Part shown: in pieces, positions 1 through 7,765 of the stretch | How positions within the stretch are numbered: position 1 is the first letter of the stretch | How the letters are laid out: each line of letters starts with the position of its first letter | Assembly (NCBI GenBank): GCA_001701225.1 | Contig: DAAQ01000035.1 | Coordinates: forward strand, 58,635-76,952 | DNA from: Bacteroidales bacterium H5 | GTDB lineage: Bacteria; Bacteroidota; Bacteroidia; Bacteroidales; Muribaculaceae | Direction: 5' to 3' | DNA length: 18,318 bases | Made by a program: the position numbers and the translations under genes | Notes under the pieces: generated by a model | What the model saw: only the letters and a program-made list of their open reading frames with translations | Told to the model about the DNA's origin: nothing | The model's database searches: none

Positions 1-93
1 GTCGGTCGAGGGCACCGAGGCCGACGGACGGCAACCGCCCGCCGCAGCCGCCACGAGGGCGGCCGCAGCTGCGATGGTTACGGGACGGGCCAT
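1..93 (-). CDS. Lipoprotein, N-terminus only (runs off window edge)
   Basis: Only the first 31 codons are in the window. They read as a lipoprotein signal: a short N-region with one Arg (MARPV), a long Ala-rich hydrophobic stretch, then Ala-Gly-Gly-Cys at residues 18-21 followed by polar Ser/Pro-rich sequence. The box is weak at the -3 position (Ala rather than Leu) but the shape is right. The ATG shares one base with the TAA stop of the C10 peptidase (TAATG), so the two are almost certainly in one operon and translationally coupled. The mature domain is outside the window, so its function cannot be read. One inferred possibility is a partner or inhibitor of the peptidase, because Bacteroides C10 peptidases are known to sit next to small inhibitor-like genes. 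Confidence 0.6.
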   Translation of the reverse strand, partial: MARPVTIAAAAALVAAAAGGCRPSASVPSTD

Positions 94-2417
94 TATCTCA
101 CAAGTATTTTCTCGGCCTTGTCACCCTGGCGGCGTATCACGACTGTGCCGGGTGCGGGATTCTCGACAGGCTGGCCCTGCAGGTTGTAGTAGAGTACAGG
201 AACCTCTGCGTCACTTGCGATGACAGAACCGATGCCGCTGTTTGCACCAAGTACAAAGCTCTTGCTGACGCTGGTGAGGCGGGTAGTGCCGTTATAGAGA
301 TATACGTCGTATGTGTTGCCGGGGATGCCGTTGAGCATCTCGCCATGGAGTGTCACATCCTTGCGCTCGCCACCTGTCATGAAGATGTTGCTTGAGCTGA
401 ACGAGGAGAGGGGATTGGATGCATCGCCATGCTCGAATATCTTGGCGGTGATTGCTCCGGCATAATAGCCTGAGAAGCAGAACACGTTGGCCTTGATATT
501 GATGTCGTCCATCGGTACTGACTCGCTGTTGTCAATGCTCCAGTCGCCCGAGTTGACGCGGATGACGGTGGTGCCTGACAGTCTCTCAACCTCGATGTTG
601 ACGGGACCTGCTATCACCTCATATCCATCGGTCGAGAGTGTGCAGAACTGCAGCTTGTATGAACCGGCAGTGACGGTAGCCGCAGTTCCATTGCTGTTAA
701 CCCATGATCCGGCATACTCAATCACACCGTCGCCCGGAGTCAGGATGGCGTTAAGACGCTCGCCGAGGGCCACGACATTACCCGAGGCATCTATAAGTTG
801 CGGGATGACGGGGAAGAGCACATCGGTCTCTGAGGTAAAGGTATAGGGGATATTGACGGCAAAGAGCTTGTTGGTATAGAACGGCGAGAGGAACTCCATC
901 TGACCGTATGTGATGTTACCCACAGGAACATTCTGGGCGGTGAGTTTGCCACCTTCCTTCACAATATCCAGATAGCCCTTGTTCATCGCATAGAGCTTGA
1001 TGGGAGTAGAAACTCCGTTCATTGTGAACACAGGATAGCCGTAGAAATGACCATCGGGAATAAGGCCGGTGGAAATCTTGATGTTTGTGTATCCGCTGCC
1101 GGGGGCCATAGTGAAGTTAGACGTCGAATTGACTGTCATGAACTTCTCGCCGGTCTCGGCATAGCGCAGCTCAAGACCGATACGTCCTGTAACAGAATAT
1201 GAGCTGAAGCTGATGAAGGAGGAGGTGAGTGTCAGTGTATTGCCGACCACCGAGCACGAGAGCAGGGTGCTGCAGACAATCGAGGGGGGAGCGAGCTGCG
1301 AGCCCTCCTGAGGCTTCTGGATTCCGGCGATGATAGCCTGGTCGGTGTTGAAACCGTCAGAGTTGCCGCCGATGCCCTGAGAGCCGGGGACAAGAGCGTT
1401 GAGACGGAAATAACCGTTGCTCATACCTCCCCACCCCCAGTTGAAATGGAAGAGGCCGTCCATATAGCCGTCGCAGACAAAGGCGTGACCGCCCGACTCG
1501 CCACGGCCGCTGTAATATACCGGGCCGACATTCTTGATCTGGTCATAGACCATATCCTCCCACTGCTGCGAGGTGTAGACCAGACGGTTCTCGTAGTGTA
1601 CTCCCTGGTCAAAGCCGAAATACTCGCGCAGAGCCATGGGGACGTCGTATGAGAATGCGCCCGACGATTCGGCCTTATATCCCATATCGACACTCACCCC
1701 ACAGCCATACAGCAGTGTGGCCACAGCCTTGCGTTGTTCTGCTGTGCCTGCGCCACCAGCATAGCTGTCGAGCATCTTGTCCCACTCGAAAGTGGTATTG
1801 GCGAAATCGAACGACAGATTCTGGCCGTTCCAGCGGTAGCGGTGCGAGCCGATACCCTTCTCGGGATACTTGTGATAGTTGATGACCTGTGCCATGGCCG
1901 TGGCGACACAGCCGGCAGGGCAGCGTGTAGACCCGAGTGTGGGGCAAAGGTCATTATAGGGCGAATCCTGGTTCCACCTTGTGGTTACCAGCGGGGCGAT
2001 ATTGTCGCGTCCGGCAGCGGCGGCATCGGTGTAGGTGTCGGCATCGGCGGCTACCGCAGCCGAAATCTCGCCCTGATACTGCGAGAGCCACCATTTGAAA
2101 TTTTCGGGAAGATTGTCAAAATCGACAGCCTCGTCAGAGTAACCGAGCAGCGGCGCGGCAACATCGTCGGCCGACACAATCACGAAACCCTGGTTCTCGC
2201 CACGCGAGATGACATAGAGGGCCGGAGCCTCGGAGGCTGTTAGGTTGAGTGTGAGTTTGGGCAGCACACGTGCAGGGGCACGCATGGCGCCGACAGCTGC
2301 GGGAGCGTCGGGCGAGGCGAGGGCACGGCCCAGAGCCTCGGCAGGCGACAGAGAACGGGCCTGGGCACCTGATGCGGCGAGGGCCACTGTCGCAAGTGTG
2401 ATGATGGTTTTCTTCAT
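93..2417 (-). CDS. Secreted C10 family (streptopain/SpeB-like) cysteine peptidase
   Basis: 774 aa from the ATG at 2417. The frame extends to an upstream TTG at 2459, but the ATG directly precedes a clean signal peptide (MKKTIITLATVALAASGAQA). Residues about 22-120 resemble the C10 inhibitory propeptide (GFVIVSADDVAAPLLGYSDE). The catalytic Cys is C170 in PAGCVATAMAQ and the His is H311 in GGHAFVCDGY, followed by the typical FNWGWGG. After about residue 370 come several hundred residues of beta-rich, apparently Ig-like sequence. The end (YNLQGQPVENPAPG ... KILVR) resembles tails common on secreted Muribaculaceae/Prevotella proteins. The protein is expected to be exported and auto-processed. 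It starts 34 nt after the GH97 stop with no terminator between them, and overlaps the downstream lipoprotein gene. The family is confident; substrate and final location are unknown. Confidence 0.93.
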   Translation of the reverse strand: MKKTIITLATVALAASGAQARSLSPAEALGRALASPDAPAAVGAMRAPARVLPKLTLNLTASEAPALYVISRGENQGFVIVSADDVAAPLLGYSDEAVDFDNLPENFKWWLSQYQGEISAAVAADADTYTDAAAAGRDNIAPLVTTRWNQDSPYNDLCPTLGSTRCPAGCVATAMAQVINYHKYPEKGIGSHRYRWNGQNLSFDFANTTFEWDKMLDSYAGGAGTAEQRKAVATLLYGCGVSVDMGYKAESSGAFSYDVPMALREYFGFDQGVHYENRLVYTSQQWEDMVYDQIKNVGPVYYSGRGESGGHAFVCDGYMDGLFHFNWGWGGMSNGYFRLNALVPGSQGIGGNSDGFNTDQAIIAGIQKPQEGSQLAPPSIVCSTLLSCSVVGNTLTLTSSFISFSSYSVTGRIGLELRYAETGEKFMTVNSTSNFTMAPGSGYTNIKISTGLIPDGHFYGYPVFTMNGVSTPIKLYAMNKGYLDIVKEGGKLTAQNVPVGNITYGQMEFLSPFYTNKLFAVNIPYTFTSETDVLFPVIPQLIDASGNVVALGERLNAILTPGDGVIEYAGSWVNSNGTAATVTAGSYKLQFCTLSTDGYEVIAGPVNIEVERLSGTTVIRVNSGDWSIDNSESVPMDDINIKANVFCFSGYYAGAITAKIFEHGDASNPLSSFSSSNIFMTGGERKDVTLHGEMLNGIPGNTYDVYLYNGTTRLTSVSKSFVLGANSGIGSVIASDAEVPVLYYNLQGQPVENPAPGTVVIRRQGDKAEKILVR

Positions 2418-2451
2418 TTTTCTTATATGGATAACTATTTCTTTATTGTTT

Positions 2452-4620
2452 TCAGTCAATGGGCTTTATCGAGATGGCATAGCCGCCACCGGCGAGAGCA
2501 TGGTTCTTGAGTGTAGTCTTGGAGTTGACCTTCTTCTTTGTGATGACATACCTCTGCTGACCATCGACGGTATTGGCGTCGGGAGCCTCGGCATATATCG
2601 TGGCCTCGTACTTGCGGCCCGGGTCGAGGAAGCCGAGCTTGATGACGCTCTCGCGGTCGGCGGTGCCGGCGGTCGAGCCGACATACCATTCGTCAGAGTT
2701 CTTGTCCTTGCGGGCAATGGTCACATATTCCATGGGCTCAGCCTCGAGATAGACCGAACGCTCCCACTCGACAGGCACATCCTTGATGAACTGGAAGGCG
2801 TCGAGATGCTTCTCATAGTGCTCGGGCAGGTCGGCAGCCATCTGCAACGGCGAGTACATGGTCACATACAGTGCAAGCTGACCGGGTATGGTCGAGGCAA
2901 TCTTTGAGTTGTTGGATGGTGTGAAGGTCGAGAGGTCAAACTCGAAGATACCGGGGGTATAGTCCATCGGGCCACCCTGCAGACGGGTGAACGGGAGGAT
3001 TGACGTATGGCTCTTGTCGTTGCCACCCATGGCCTGATACTCGGTGCCGCGGGCACTCTCGTTGCCGATGAGGTTGGGATATGTACGGGCCAGACCTGTG
3101 GGGCGGGTAGCCTCGTGGGCATTGACCATGATCTTGTGCTCGGCAGCCTTGCGCACGGCATAGTTGTAGTGGTTGTTGAGCCACTGCGAGTAGTGATACT
3201 CGCCGCGCGGAATCATGTTGCCGACATAGCCGCTCTTGACGGCATTATAGCCGTTCTCTTCCATCAGCCTGTATGCATCCTCGAGATGGCGCTCGTAGTT
3301 GCGCACCGAACCCGAGGTCTCATGGTGCATCATCAGCTTCACGCCCTTCGAATGGGCATACTCGTTGAGGGCCTTGAGGTCGAAATCGGGATATGGTGTC
3401 ACGAAATCGAACACATAGTCCTTGGACTGGCCGAACCAGTCTTCCCAACCTTCGTTCCAGCCCTCGACGAGCACCTGGTCGAAACCATGCTCGGCGGCAA
3501 AGTCGATATAGCGCTTCACCTTCTCGTTGTTGGCGCTGTGGCGTCCATTGGGCTTGGTCTTCGAGTAGTCGGTCTCGCCGAGCTTCACCGAATACACATC
3601 GTCTGTATAGTTCCAGCTTCCGGCGCCTGTGATCATCTCCCACCACACGCCGATATACTTGACGGGCTTGATCCACGACGTGTCCTCTATCTTGGAGGGC
3701 TCGTTGAGGTTGTATGCCATGCGCGAGGCCAGGATGTCGCGTGCGTCGTCGGTGACGAGCACATAGCGCCACGGTGTTGCGACAGGGGTCTGCATATAGC
3801 CCTTGCGGCCCTGGCTGTCGGGGGTAAGCCATGATGTGAACACCATGGTGGTGTCATTTAGGTTGAGGTGCATGGTCGGATAGTCGATTGTACCGGCCTC
3901 GTGGATGTTCATATACACGCCGTCGTCGCTCTTGAGCTGCAGCGATGTCTGCACGCCCGTGGGCGAGAAGGGGGTCGTCGACGCATTGTCGGGGTTTATC
4001 TTCGAGGGGAAAAGTCCGCGTATCTCGCTGAGGCGCGACTTGGTATAGTTATACTCCTGGGTGTCATAGTCGCCGGGGATCCAGTATGCCCACAGGTCGC
4101 CGGGCATGGCGAACTCGCTCTTCTCCTCCCCTATCACGAAATAGTTGAGGTTTGGCTGTGCGGGAAAGTCATAGCGGAAAGCGAATCCGTCGTCAAACAC
4201 ACGGAACTCGATGTTCATCTTACGGTCAAACCGTGTCTGGTCAAGCTGCACGGTCATTGAGTTGTAGCGGTTGAGAATCTCTGCCTCCTCACCCCACACG
4301 GGGGTCCAGGTCTCCGACAGGGAGTCGCGCACGGTCTTGACGACGGCAAAACCGTCGCGCAGCGACAGGGCGTCGGCTGCGGCCTTCTTGGCTTGATGCT
4401 CGAAGCTGTTACGGCCGCTCTCGCTCACAAGGTCGAACCCGAGATGCGAGGGAGCAATGACCTGCTTCCCCTTGAAATCGACATAGTAGGTGGGCACACC
4501 GCCGTCCGTAAGCTCGAACGTCAGACGGATGTCGCCGTCAGGCGAGGCAACGGACTCAGAAGCCCCCGCTACCGCACCGATGGATAGAAATGCTGTGGTA
4601 AGTAAAATCTCCTTGAACAT
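2452..4620 (-). CDS. GH97 alpha-glucosidase, SusB-like (inverting type)
   Basis: 722 aa from the ATG at 4620, chosen because it begins a signal peptide (MFKEILLTTAFLSIGAVAGA); a TTG lies 18 nt upstream in frame. The sequence follows Bacteroides SusB closely: an N-terminal beta-sandwich, a TIM barrel (about residues 310-590) and a C-terminal beta domain. From remembered SusB, the candidate general bases are E434 (MMHHETSGS) and E503 (NAHEATRP) and the acid is E527 (RGTEY). Their spacing (69 and 24 residues) equals that of SusB E439/E508/E532. Calcium-ligand candidates E189 and E521 also fit. This glutamate set marks the inverting alpha-glucosidase branch rather than the retaining alpha-galactosidase branch. 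It should act in the periplasm on starch oligosaccharides. No SusC/SusD genes are adjacent. It leads an apparent operon with the C10 peptidase. Confidence 0.95.
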   Translation of the reverse strand: MFKEILLTTAFLSIGAVAGASESVASPDGDIRLTFELTDGGVPTYYVDFKGKQVIAPSHLGFDLVSESGRNSFEHQAKKAAADALSLRDGFAVVKTVRDSLSETWTPVWGEEAEILNRYNSMTVQLDQTRFDRKMNIEFRVFDDGFAFRYDFPAQPNLNYFVIGEEKSEFAMPGDLWAYWIPGDYDTQEYNYTKSRLSEIRGLFPSKINPDNASTTPFSPTGVQTSLQLKSDDGVYMNIHEAGTIDYPTMHLNLNDTTMVFTSWLTPDSQGRKGYMQTPVATPWRYVLVTDDARDILASRMAYNLNEPSKIEDTSWIKPVKYIGVWWEMITGAGSWNYTDDVYSVKLGETDYSKTKPNGRHSANNEKVKRYIDFAAEHGFDQVLVEGWNEGWEDWFGQSKDYVFDFVTPYPDFDLKALNEYAHSKGVKLMMHHETSGSVRNYERHLEDAYRLMEENGYNAVKSGYVGNMIPRGEYHYSQWLNNHYNYAVRKAAEHKIMVNAHEATRPTGLARTYPNLIGNESARGTEYQAMGGNDKSHTSILPFTRLQGGPMDYTPGIFEFDLSTFTPSNNSKIASTIPGQLALYVTMYSPLQMAADLPEHYEKHLDAFQFIKDVPVEWERSVYLEAEPMEYVTIARKDKNSDEWYVGSTAGTADRESVIKLGFLDPGRKYEATIYAEAPDANTVDGQQRYVITKKKVNSKTTLKNHALAGGGYAISIKPID

Positions 4621-4642
4621 GATATATAGATATTGCAAGATG

Positions 4643-4678
4643 CAAAGTTAATAATAATTTTCGTTTGATTGACAAAAA
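4643..4678 (-). promoter_or_regulatory. Bacteroidetes-type promoter for the GH97 operon
   Basis: On the minus strand TAACTTTG (4643-4650) matches the -7 consensus TAnnTTTG. A TTTTTG run (4673-4678) lies 22 nt upstream as the -33 element, slightly longer than the usual 19-21 nt. This would start transcription near 4637 and leave a short leader of about 15-20 nt before the ATG at 4620. Confidence 0.55.
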
Positions 4679-4741
4679 GTTAAACAAAATAGCATCTTTC
4701 TACCACAAAAATCGGCTTTATCAGCAAAAGATTGACAAATT

Positions 4742-4781
4742 GGACTGGTCGGACTTGTCAGACCAGTCCGACTTGTCAGAC
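4742..4781. repeat. Imperfect 9-bp tandem repeat with internal inverted repeat
   Basis: From 4744 the sequence reads as four consecutive 9-bp units of the form GAC-NNG-TC-N (GACTGGTCG, GACTTGTCA, GACCAGTCC, GACTTGTCA) and a final GAC. GACTTGTCAGAC occurs exactly twice (4752-4763 and 4770-4781), 18 bp apart. GGACTGGTC (4742-4750) and GACCAGTCC (4761-4769) form a perfect 9-bp inverted repeat around a 10-nt loop. It lies between the inositol-phosphate synthase terminator and the GH97 promoter, so it is probably outside both transcripts. Function unknown. Confidence 0.7.
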
Positions 4782-4818
4782 AAAAAAATCGCCCCGCAGG
4801 ACCGAAGGCCTGCGGGGC
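4782..4818 (-). terminator. Rho-independent terminator of inositol-phosphate synthase gene
   Basis: GCCCCGCAGG (4791-4800) and CCTGCGGGGC (4809-4818) form a perfect 10-bp GC-rich stem with an 8-nt loop. On the minus strand the stem is followed, after GAT, by seven T (complement of the A run 4782-4788). It begins 23 nt after the stop codon of the synthase at 4841. No T-tract follows on the plus strand, so it is directional. Confidence 0.9.
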
Positions 4819-4840
4819 GTAAGTCTGGATGCTATGGAAA

Positions 4841-6184
4841 TCAGTCAATCTCCTCGTCAGCCTCATAGCCGCCCATCTCGCGGATGGCGTTCTTGAGCAT
4901 GACATACTGCTTGAAGAGGTGGTTGACGGGTACCTCGCCCTTGGTGTAGTCGTGCATCGGGCTCTTGAGGAAGAAGCTCAGGAAGCGCTGGATGCCATGA
5001 CGGCCTGCACGGGCTGCGAGGTCGCTCAGCAGCACGAGGTCAAGGCAGAGGGGTGCGGCAAGGATAGAGTCGCGGCAGAGGAAATTGATCTTGATCTGCA
5101 TGGGATATTCCATCCAGCCGAAGATGTCGATGTTGTCCCAGCCTTCCTTGCTGTCGTTGCGGGGAGGATAGTAGTTGATACGTACCTTGTGGTAGTAGCC
5201 CTGATGGCCACCCTCCTCTGCACCGCCGCAGTTGGCGCCATAGAGGTCGGGCTGCTCCTCGGGAACGAGGATAGACTCGAGGGTCGAGAGCTTGGAAACC
5301 TCCTTGGTGCGGAAGTTAGCGGGCTCGTCAAGCACAAGGCCGTCGCGGTTGCCGAGGATGTTGGTCGAGAACCAGCCGTTGAGGCCAAGGCAGCGTGTAC
5401 CGATGATGGGAGCGAAACCGCTCTTCACCAGAGTCTGGCCTGTCTTGAAATCCTTGCCTGCGATGGGCATGCCGGTCTTCTCGCTGAGCTCCCACATAGC
5501 GGGGATGTCGACGGTGGTGTTGGGGGCACCCATGATGAAGGGGGCACCCTCGGTGAGGGCTGCGTATGCATAGCACATCGAGGGGGCTACATGCTCCTTG
5601 TCGTCGGCCTTCATGGCAGCCTCGAGAGCCTCGAGTGTGCCGTGGGTCTTCTCGTCGACGGGAACATAGACCTCGGTAGATGCTGCCCAGAGCACTACGA
5701 CACGGTCAACGCCGGTCTCCTTCTTGAAATTGCGGATGTCCTCGCGGAGCTGCTCTACCATCTCCCAGCGGGTCTTGCCGACCATAACGTTGTCGCCGTT
5801 GAGACGCTTTGCATAGTTGTGGTCGAAGGCAGCCTTCATGGGGACAATCTTCTCGAGCTCATCCTTGACGGGCTCGATGTCCTTGTCCTGGAGCACCTCG
5901 GCATACTTGGCGCTCTGGTATGCGTTTGCGGGATATACGTCCCATGCGCCGAACACGATGTCGTCGAGCTTGGCCATGGGCACGATGTCTTCATATTTCA
6001 GATATTTCTTGTCAGCGCCTTTGCCCACGCGGATCTTGTCATACTGGGTCATGGAGCCGACGGGCTTTGCGAGGCCCTTGCGAGCCATCAGGACGCCGGT
6101 CATGAATGTCGAGGTGACGGCGCCGAGACCTACTACGAGTACGCCAAGCTTGCCGTTGGCGGGTTTTACGGTAGTGTTACTCAT
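4841..6184 (-). CDS. ino1: Inositol-3-phosphate synthase (MIPS)
   Basis: 447 aa. Converts glucose 6-phosphate to 1D-myo-inositol 3-phosphate with bound NAD, the first step of inositol lipid synthesis in Bacteroidetes. The start is the ATG at 6184 (MSNTTVKPANGKLGVLV), which places the Rossmann motif GLGAVTST at residues 19-26; the frame stays open upstream but only through leader sequence. Other family landmarks are GAPNTTVDIPA, GLNGWFSTNI, KVRINYYPP and FLCRDSILAAPLCLDLV. The length fits bacterial members and is shorter than the roughly 530-aa eukaryotic enzymes. The gene has its own terminator and a probable promoter. No phosphatidylinositol-phosphate synthase, phosphatase or inositol-phosphoceramide synthase gene is adjacent, unlike the clustered arrangement known in Bacteroides thetaiotaomicron. 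The symbol follows common usage. Confidence 0.95.
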   Translation of the reverse strand: MSNTTVKPANGKLGVLVVGLGAVTSTFMTGVLMARKGLAKPVGSMTQYDKIRVGKGADKKYLKYEDIVPMAKLDDIVFGAWDVYPANAYQSAKYAEVLQDKDIEPVKDELEKIVPMKAAFDHNYAKRLNGDNVMVGKTRWEMVEQLREDIRNFKKETGVDRVVVLWAASTEVYVPVDEKTHGTLEALEAAMKADDKEHVAPSMCYAYAALTEGAPFIMGAPNTTVDIPAMWELSEKTGMPIAGKDFKTGQTLVKSGFAPIIGTRCLGLNGWFSTNILGNRDGLVLDEPANFRTKEVSKLSTLESILVPEEQPDLYGANCGGAEEGGHQGYYHKVRINYYPPRNDSKEGWDNIDIFGWMEYPMQIKINFLCRDSILAAPLCLDLVLLSDLAARAGRHGIQRFLSFFLKSPMHDYTKGEVPVNHLFKQYVMLKNAIREMGGYEADEEID

Positions 6185-6317
6185 GATTTTAGTTACTGAG
6201 ACTTGATGTGTTGAATGAATTATTTCGAGTTTGGAGGTGCCTCTGCACACAGTATGGCAAAGGCGGTCTTAATGTCCAAAAGACGCACAGACGGAGGCCC
6301 ATCGTCTATTGAGCCAC

Positions 6318-6347
6318 CAAAAGTAGTGCTAATTTTTGAAATGTAAA
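6318..6347 (-). promoter_or_regulatory. Probable promoter of inositol-phosphate synthase gene
   Basis: TACTTTTG on the minus strand (6318-6325) matches TAnnTTTG. The -33 region is weak: only TTTA (6344-6347) lies about 18 nt upstream, in a very AT-rich stretch (6326-6462). Transcription starting near 6311 would give a leader of about 125 nt before the ATG at 6184. Confidence 0.4.
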
Positions 6348-6462
6348 ATTATTTTTATTTAAAAATTAGCTTGAATTTGTGAATTATTGTTTAGAATAGG
6401 TATTAATGGTTAAAATTCGCTAATTTAGCCAATTTTACACCTATTTATGTTAAATAATGTAA

Positions 6463-7752
6463 TTATAGGTTTACCCGTTTCTCCTCATCTTTCTCGACTT
6501 TTATGAGGTCGAGACGCGTCGACGAGCGTTCGAGTATCGTGAACCTCAACCCGTCAATCTCCACGGTCTCGCCCGACGGCGGGAGGGTACCTGTAGAGTG
6601 CATGATATATCCGGCGAGGGTCTGATACTCGTCATCCTCGGGGATGTCGAGGCGGAACTCATCGCGCAGCGTACGCACCTCAATCCTGCCCGAGAACTTG
6701 TAGACTCCGGGGGAAACCTCCGTGGCGGTGAGGGCGTTCTTGTCGTGCTCGTCCTGGATATCGCCGAAAATCTCCTCGACCAGATCCTCGAGGGTCACGA
6801 GTCCGGCAGTGCCGCCAAACTCGTCGACCACCACAGCCATCGAGCGTTTCTCGGTGAGCAGGCGGCGCATCATCGTATTGGCCAGGAGGGTCTCGGGGGC
6901 ATAGAGCACCTCCTTGATGTGCTTCTTCCAGTCGGACGCCGGGTCGAACAGCTCGGAGACATGGACATATCCTATCACATTGTCTATATCTCCGCTATAG
7001 ACCAATATCTTGCTGCGGCCCGACGAGGTGAAGAGGTCCGAGAGCTGCTGACGGGTGGTCTCGTCGATGTCGACAGCCACAAGCTCGTTGCGGGGAGCCA
7101 TGCAGTCGCGCAACTGGGTCGACGAGAAATCGAGTGCGTTGTGGAATATCTTCACCTCATTCTCGACTTGCACCTCCTCGGGATTCTCGAGGTCGTCAAT
7201 CTTGGTCTCGAGATAGTCATTGAGCTCGTTGATGGAGAGTACCCCGAGCCGGGTATCCTCGGCCTTGATGCCCGCCAGCTTCATCAGCATCTTGGAGAGC
7301 CACGAACTGAACGCGGCTACAGGATACAATATTATATAGAAGATGTAGACAGGGATAGCGAACACCTTGAGCGACGTGTTGGGGTTGATGCGGAATATGG
7401 ACTTGGGGATAAACTCGCCCGTGAAGAGGATGACGAGGGTGGAGATGAGGGTCTGCAACAGCAGTATGACAGCCTGGTTTGAGGATATATGCGCGGCAAT
7501 CCACGGCTCGAGCATAGCGGCGGCACCCATGCCGTAGATGACAAGCATGATGTTGTTGCCGACAAGTATGGTGGAGATGAAGAACTCCTGATGCGAGTAG
7601 TAGAGGCCGATTATACGGTTGATGAGTCCGCCGCGCGACGAGTCGAGCCCGATGCGCACGCGGTCGGCTGTGATGAAGGCAATCTCGACACCCGAGAAGA
7701 GAGCCGAGAATATAAGTGATATGACTGTAAGGAGAATCCAGAAGGTAGACAT
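6463..7752 (-). CDS. CNNM/CorC-type membrane protein with CBS pair (hemolysin family)
   Basis: 429 aa from the ATG at 7752. Residues about 1-150 are the DUF21/CNNM membrane domain with hydrophobic segments near 4-22, 58-80, 92-112 and 130-150. A CBS pair spans about 215-330 and includes the hallmark DEFGGTAGLVTLEDLVEEIFGD (310-331). A CorC_HlyC domain fills about 345-420. Members are linked to Mg2+/Co2+ efflux or tolerance; the 'hemolysin' name is historical. It begins 13 nt after the lptC stop and is the last gene of the coaX run. No hairpin terminator is evident downstream, only AT-rich sequence. It is distinct from gldE in this window, which has the same domain order. The family is certain; the ion specificity is not. 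Confidence 0.9.
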   Translation of the reverse strand: MSTFWILLTVISLIFSALFSGVEIAFITADRVRIGLDSSRGGLINRIIGLYYSHQEFFISTILVGNNIMLVIYGMGAAAMLEPWIAAHISSNQAVILLLQTLISTLVILFTGEFIPKSIFRINPNTSLKVFAIPVYIFYIILYPVAAFSSWLSKMLMKLAGIKAEDTRLGVLSINELNDYLETKIDDLENPEEVQVENEVKIFHNALDFSSTQLRDCMAPRNELVAVDIDETTRQQLSDLFTSSGRSKILVYSGDIDNVIGYVHVSELFDPASDWKKHIKEVLYAPETLLANTMMRRLLTEKRSMAVVVDEFGGTAGLVTLEDLVEEIFGDIQDEHDKNALTATEVSPGVYKFSGRIEVRTLRDEFRLDIPEDDEYQTLAGYIMHSTGTLPPSGETVEIDGLRFTILERSSTRLDLIKVEKDEEKRVNL

Positions 7753-7765
7753 GTCCGTTGTGTGA

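Noticed and set aside
3007..3834. A 275-codon open frame on the plus strand
   Set aside because: Antisense to the catalytic barrel of the GH97 gene.
4742..4781. Possible CRISPR array
   Set aside because: Units are 9 bp and contiguous with no unique spacers, and no cas gene is present.
4829..6199. A 456-codon open frame on the plus strand
   Set aside because: It lies wholly antisense to inositol-phosphate synthase. Its composition (runs of Val, Leu, Ala, Gly, His) is what the complement of a GC-biased gene gives, and no motif is recognisable.
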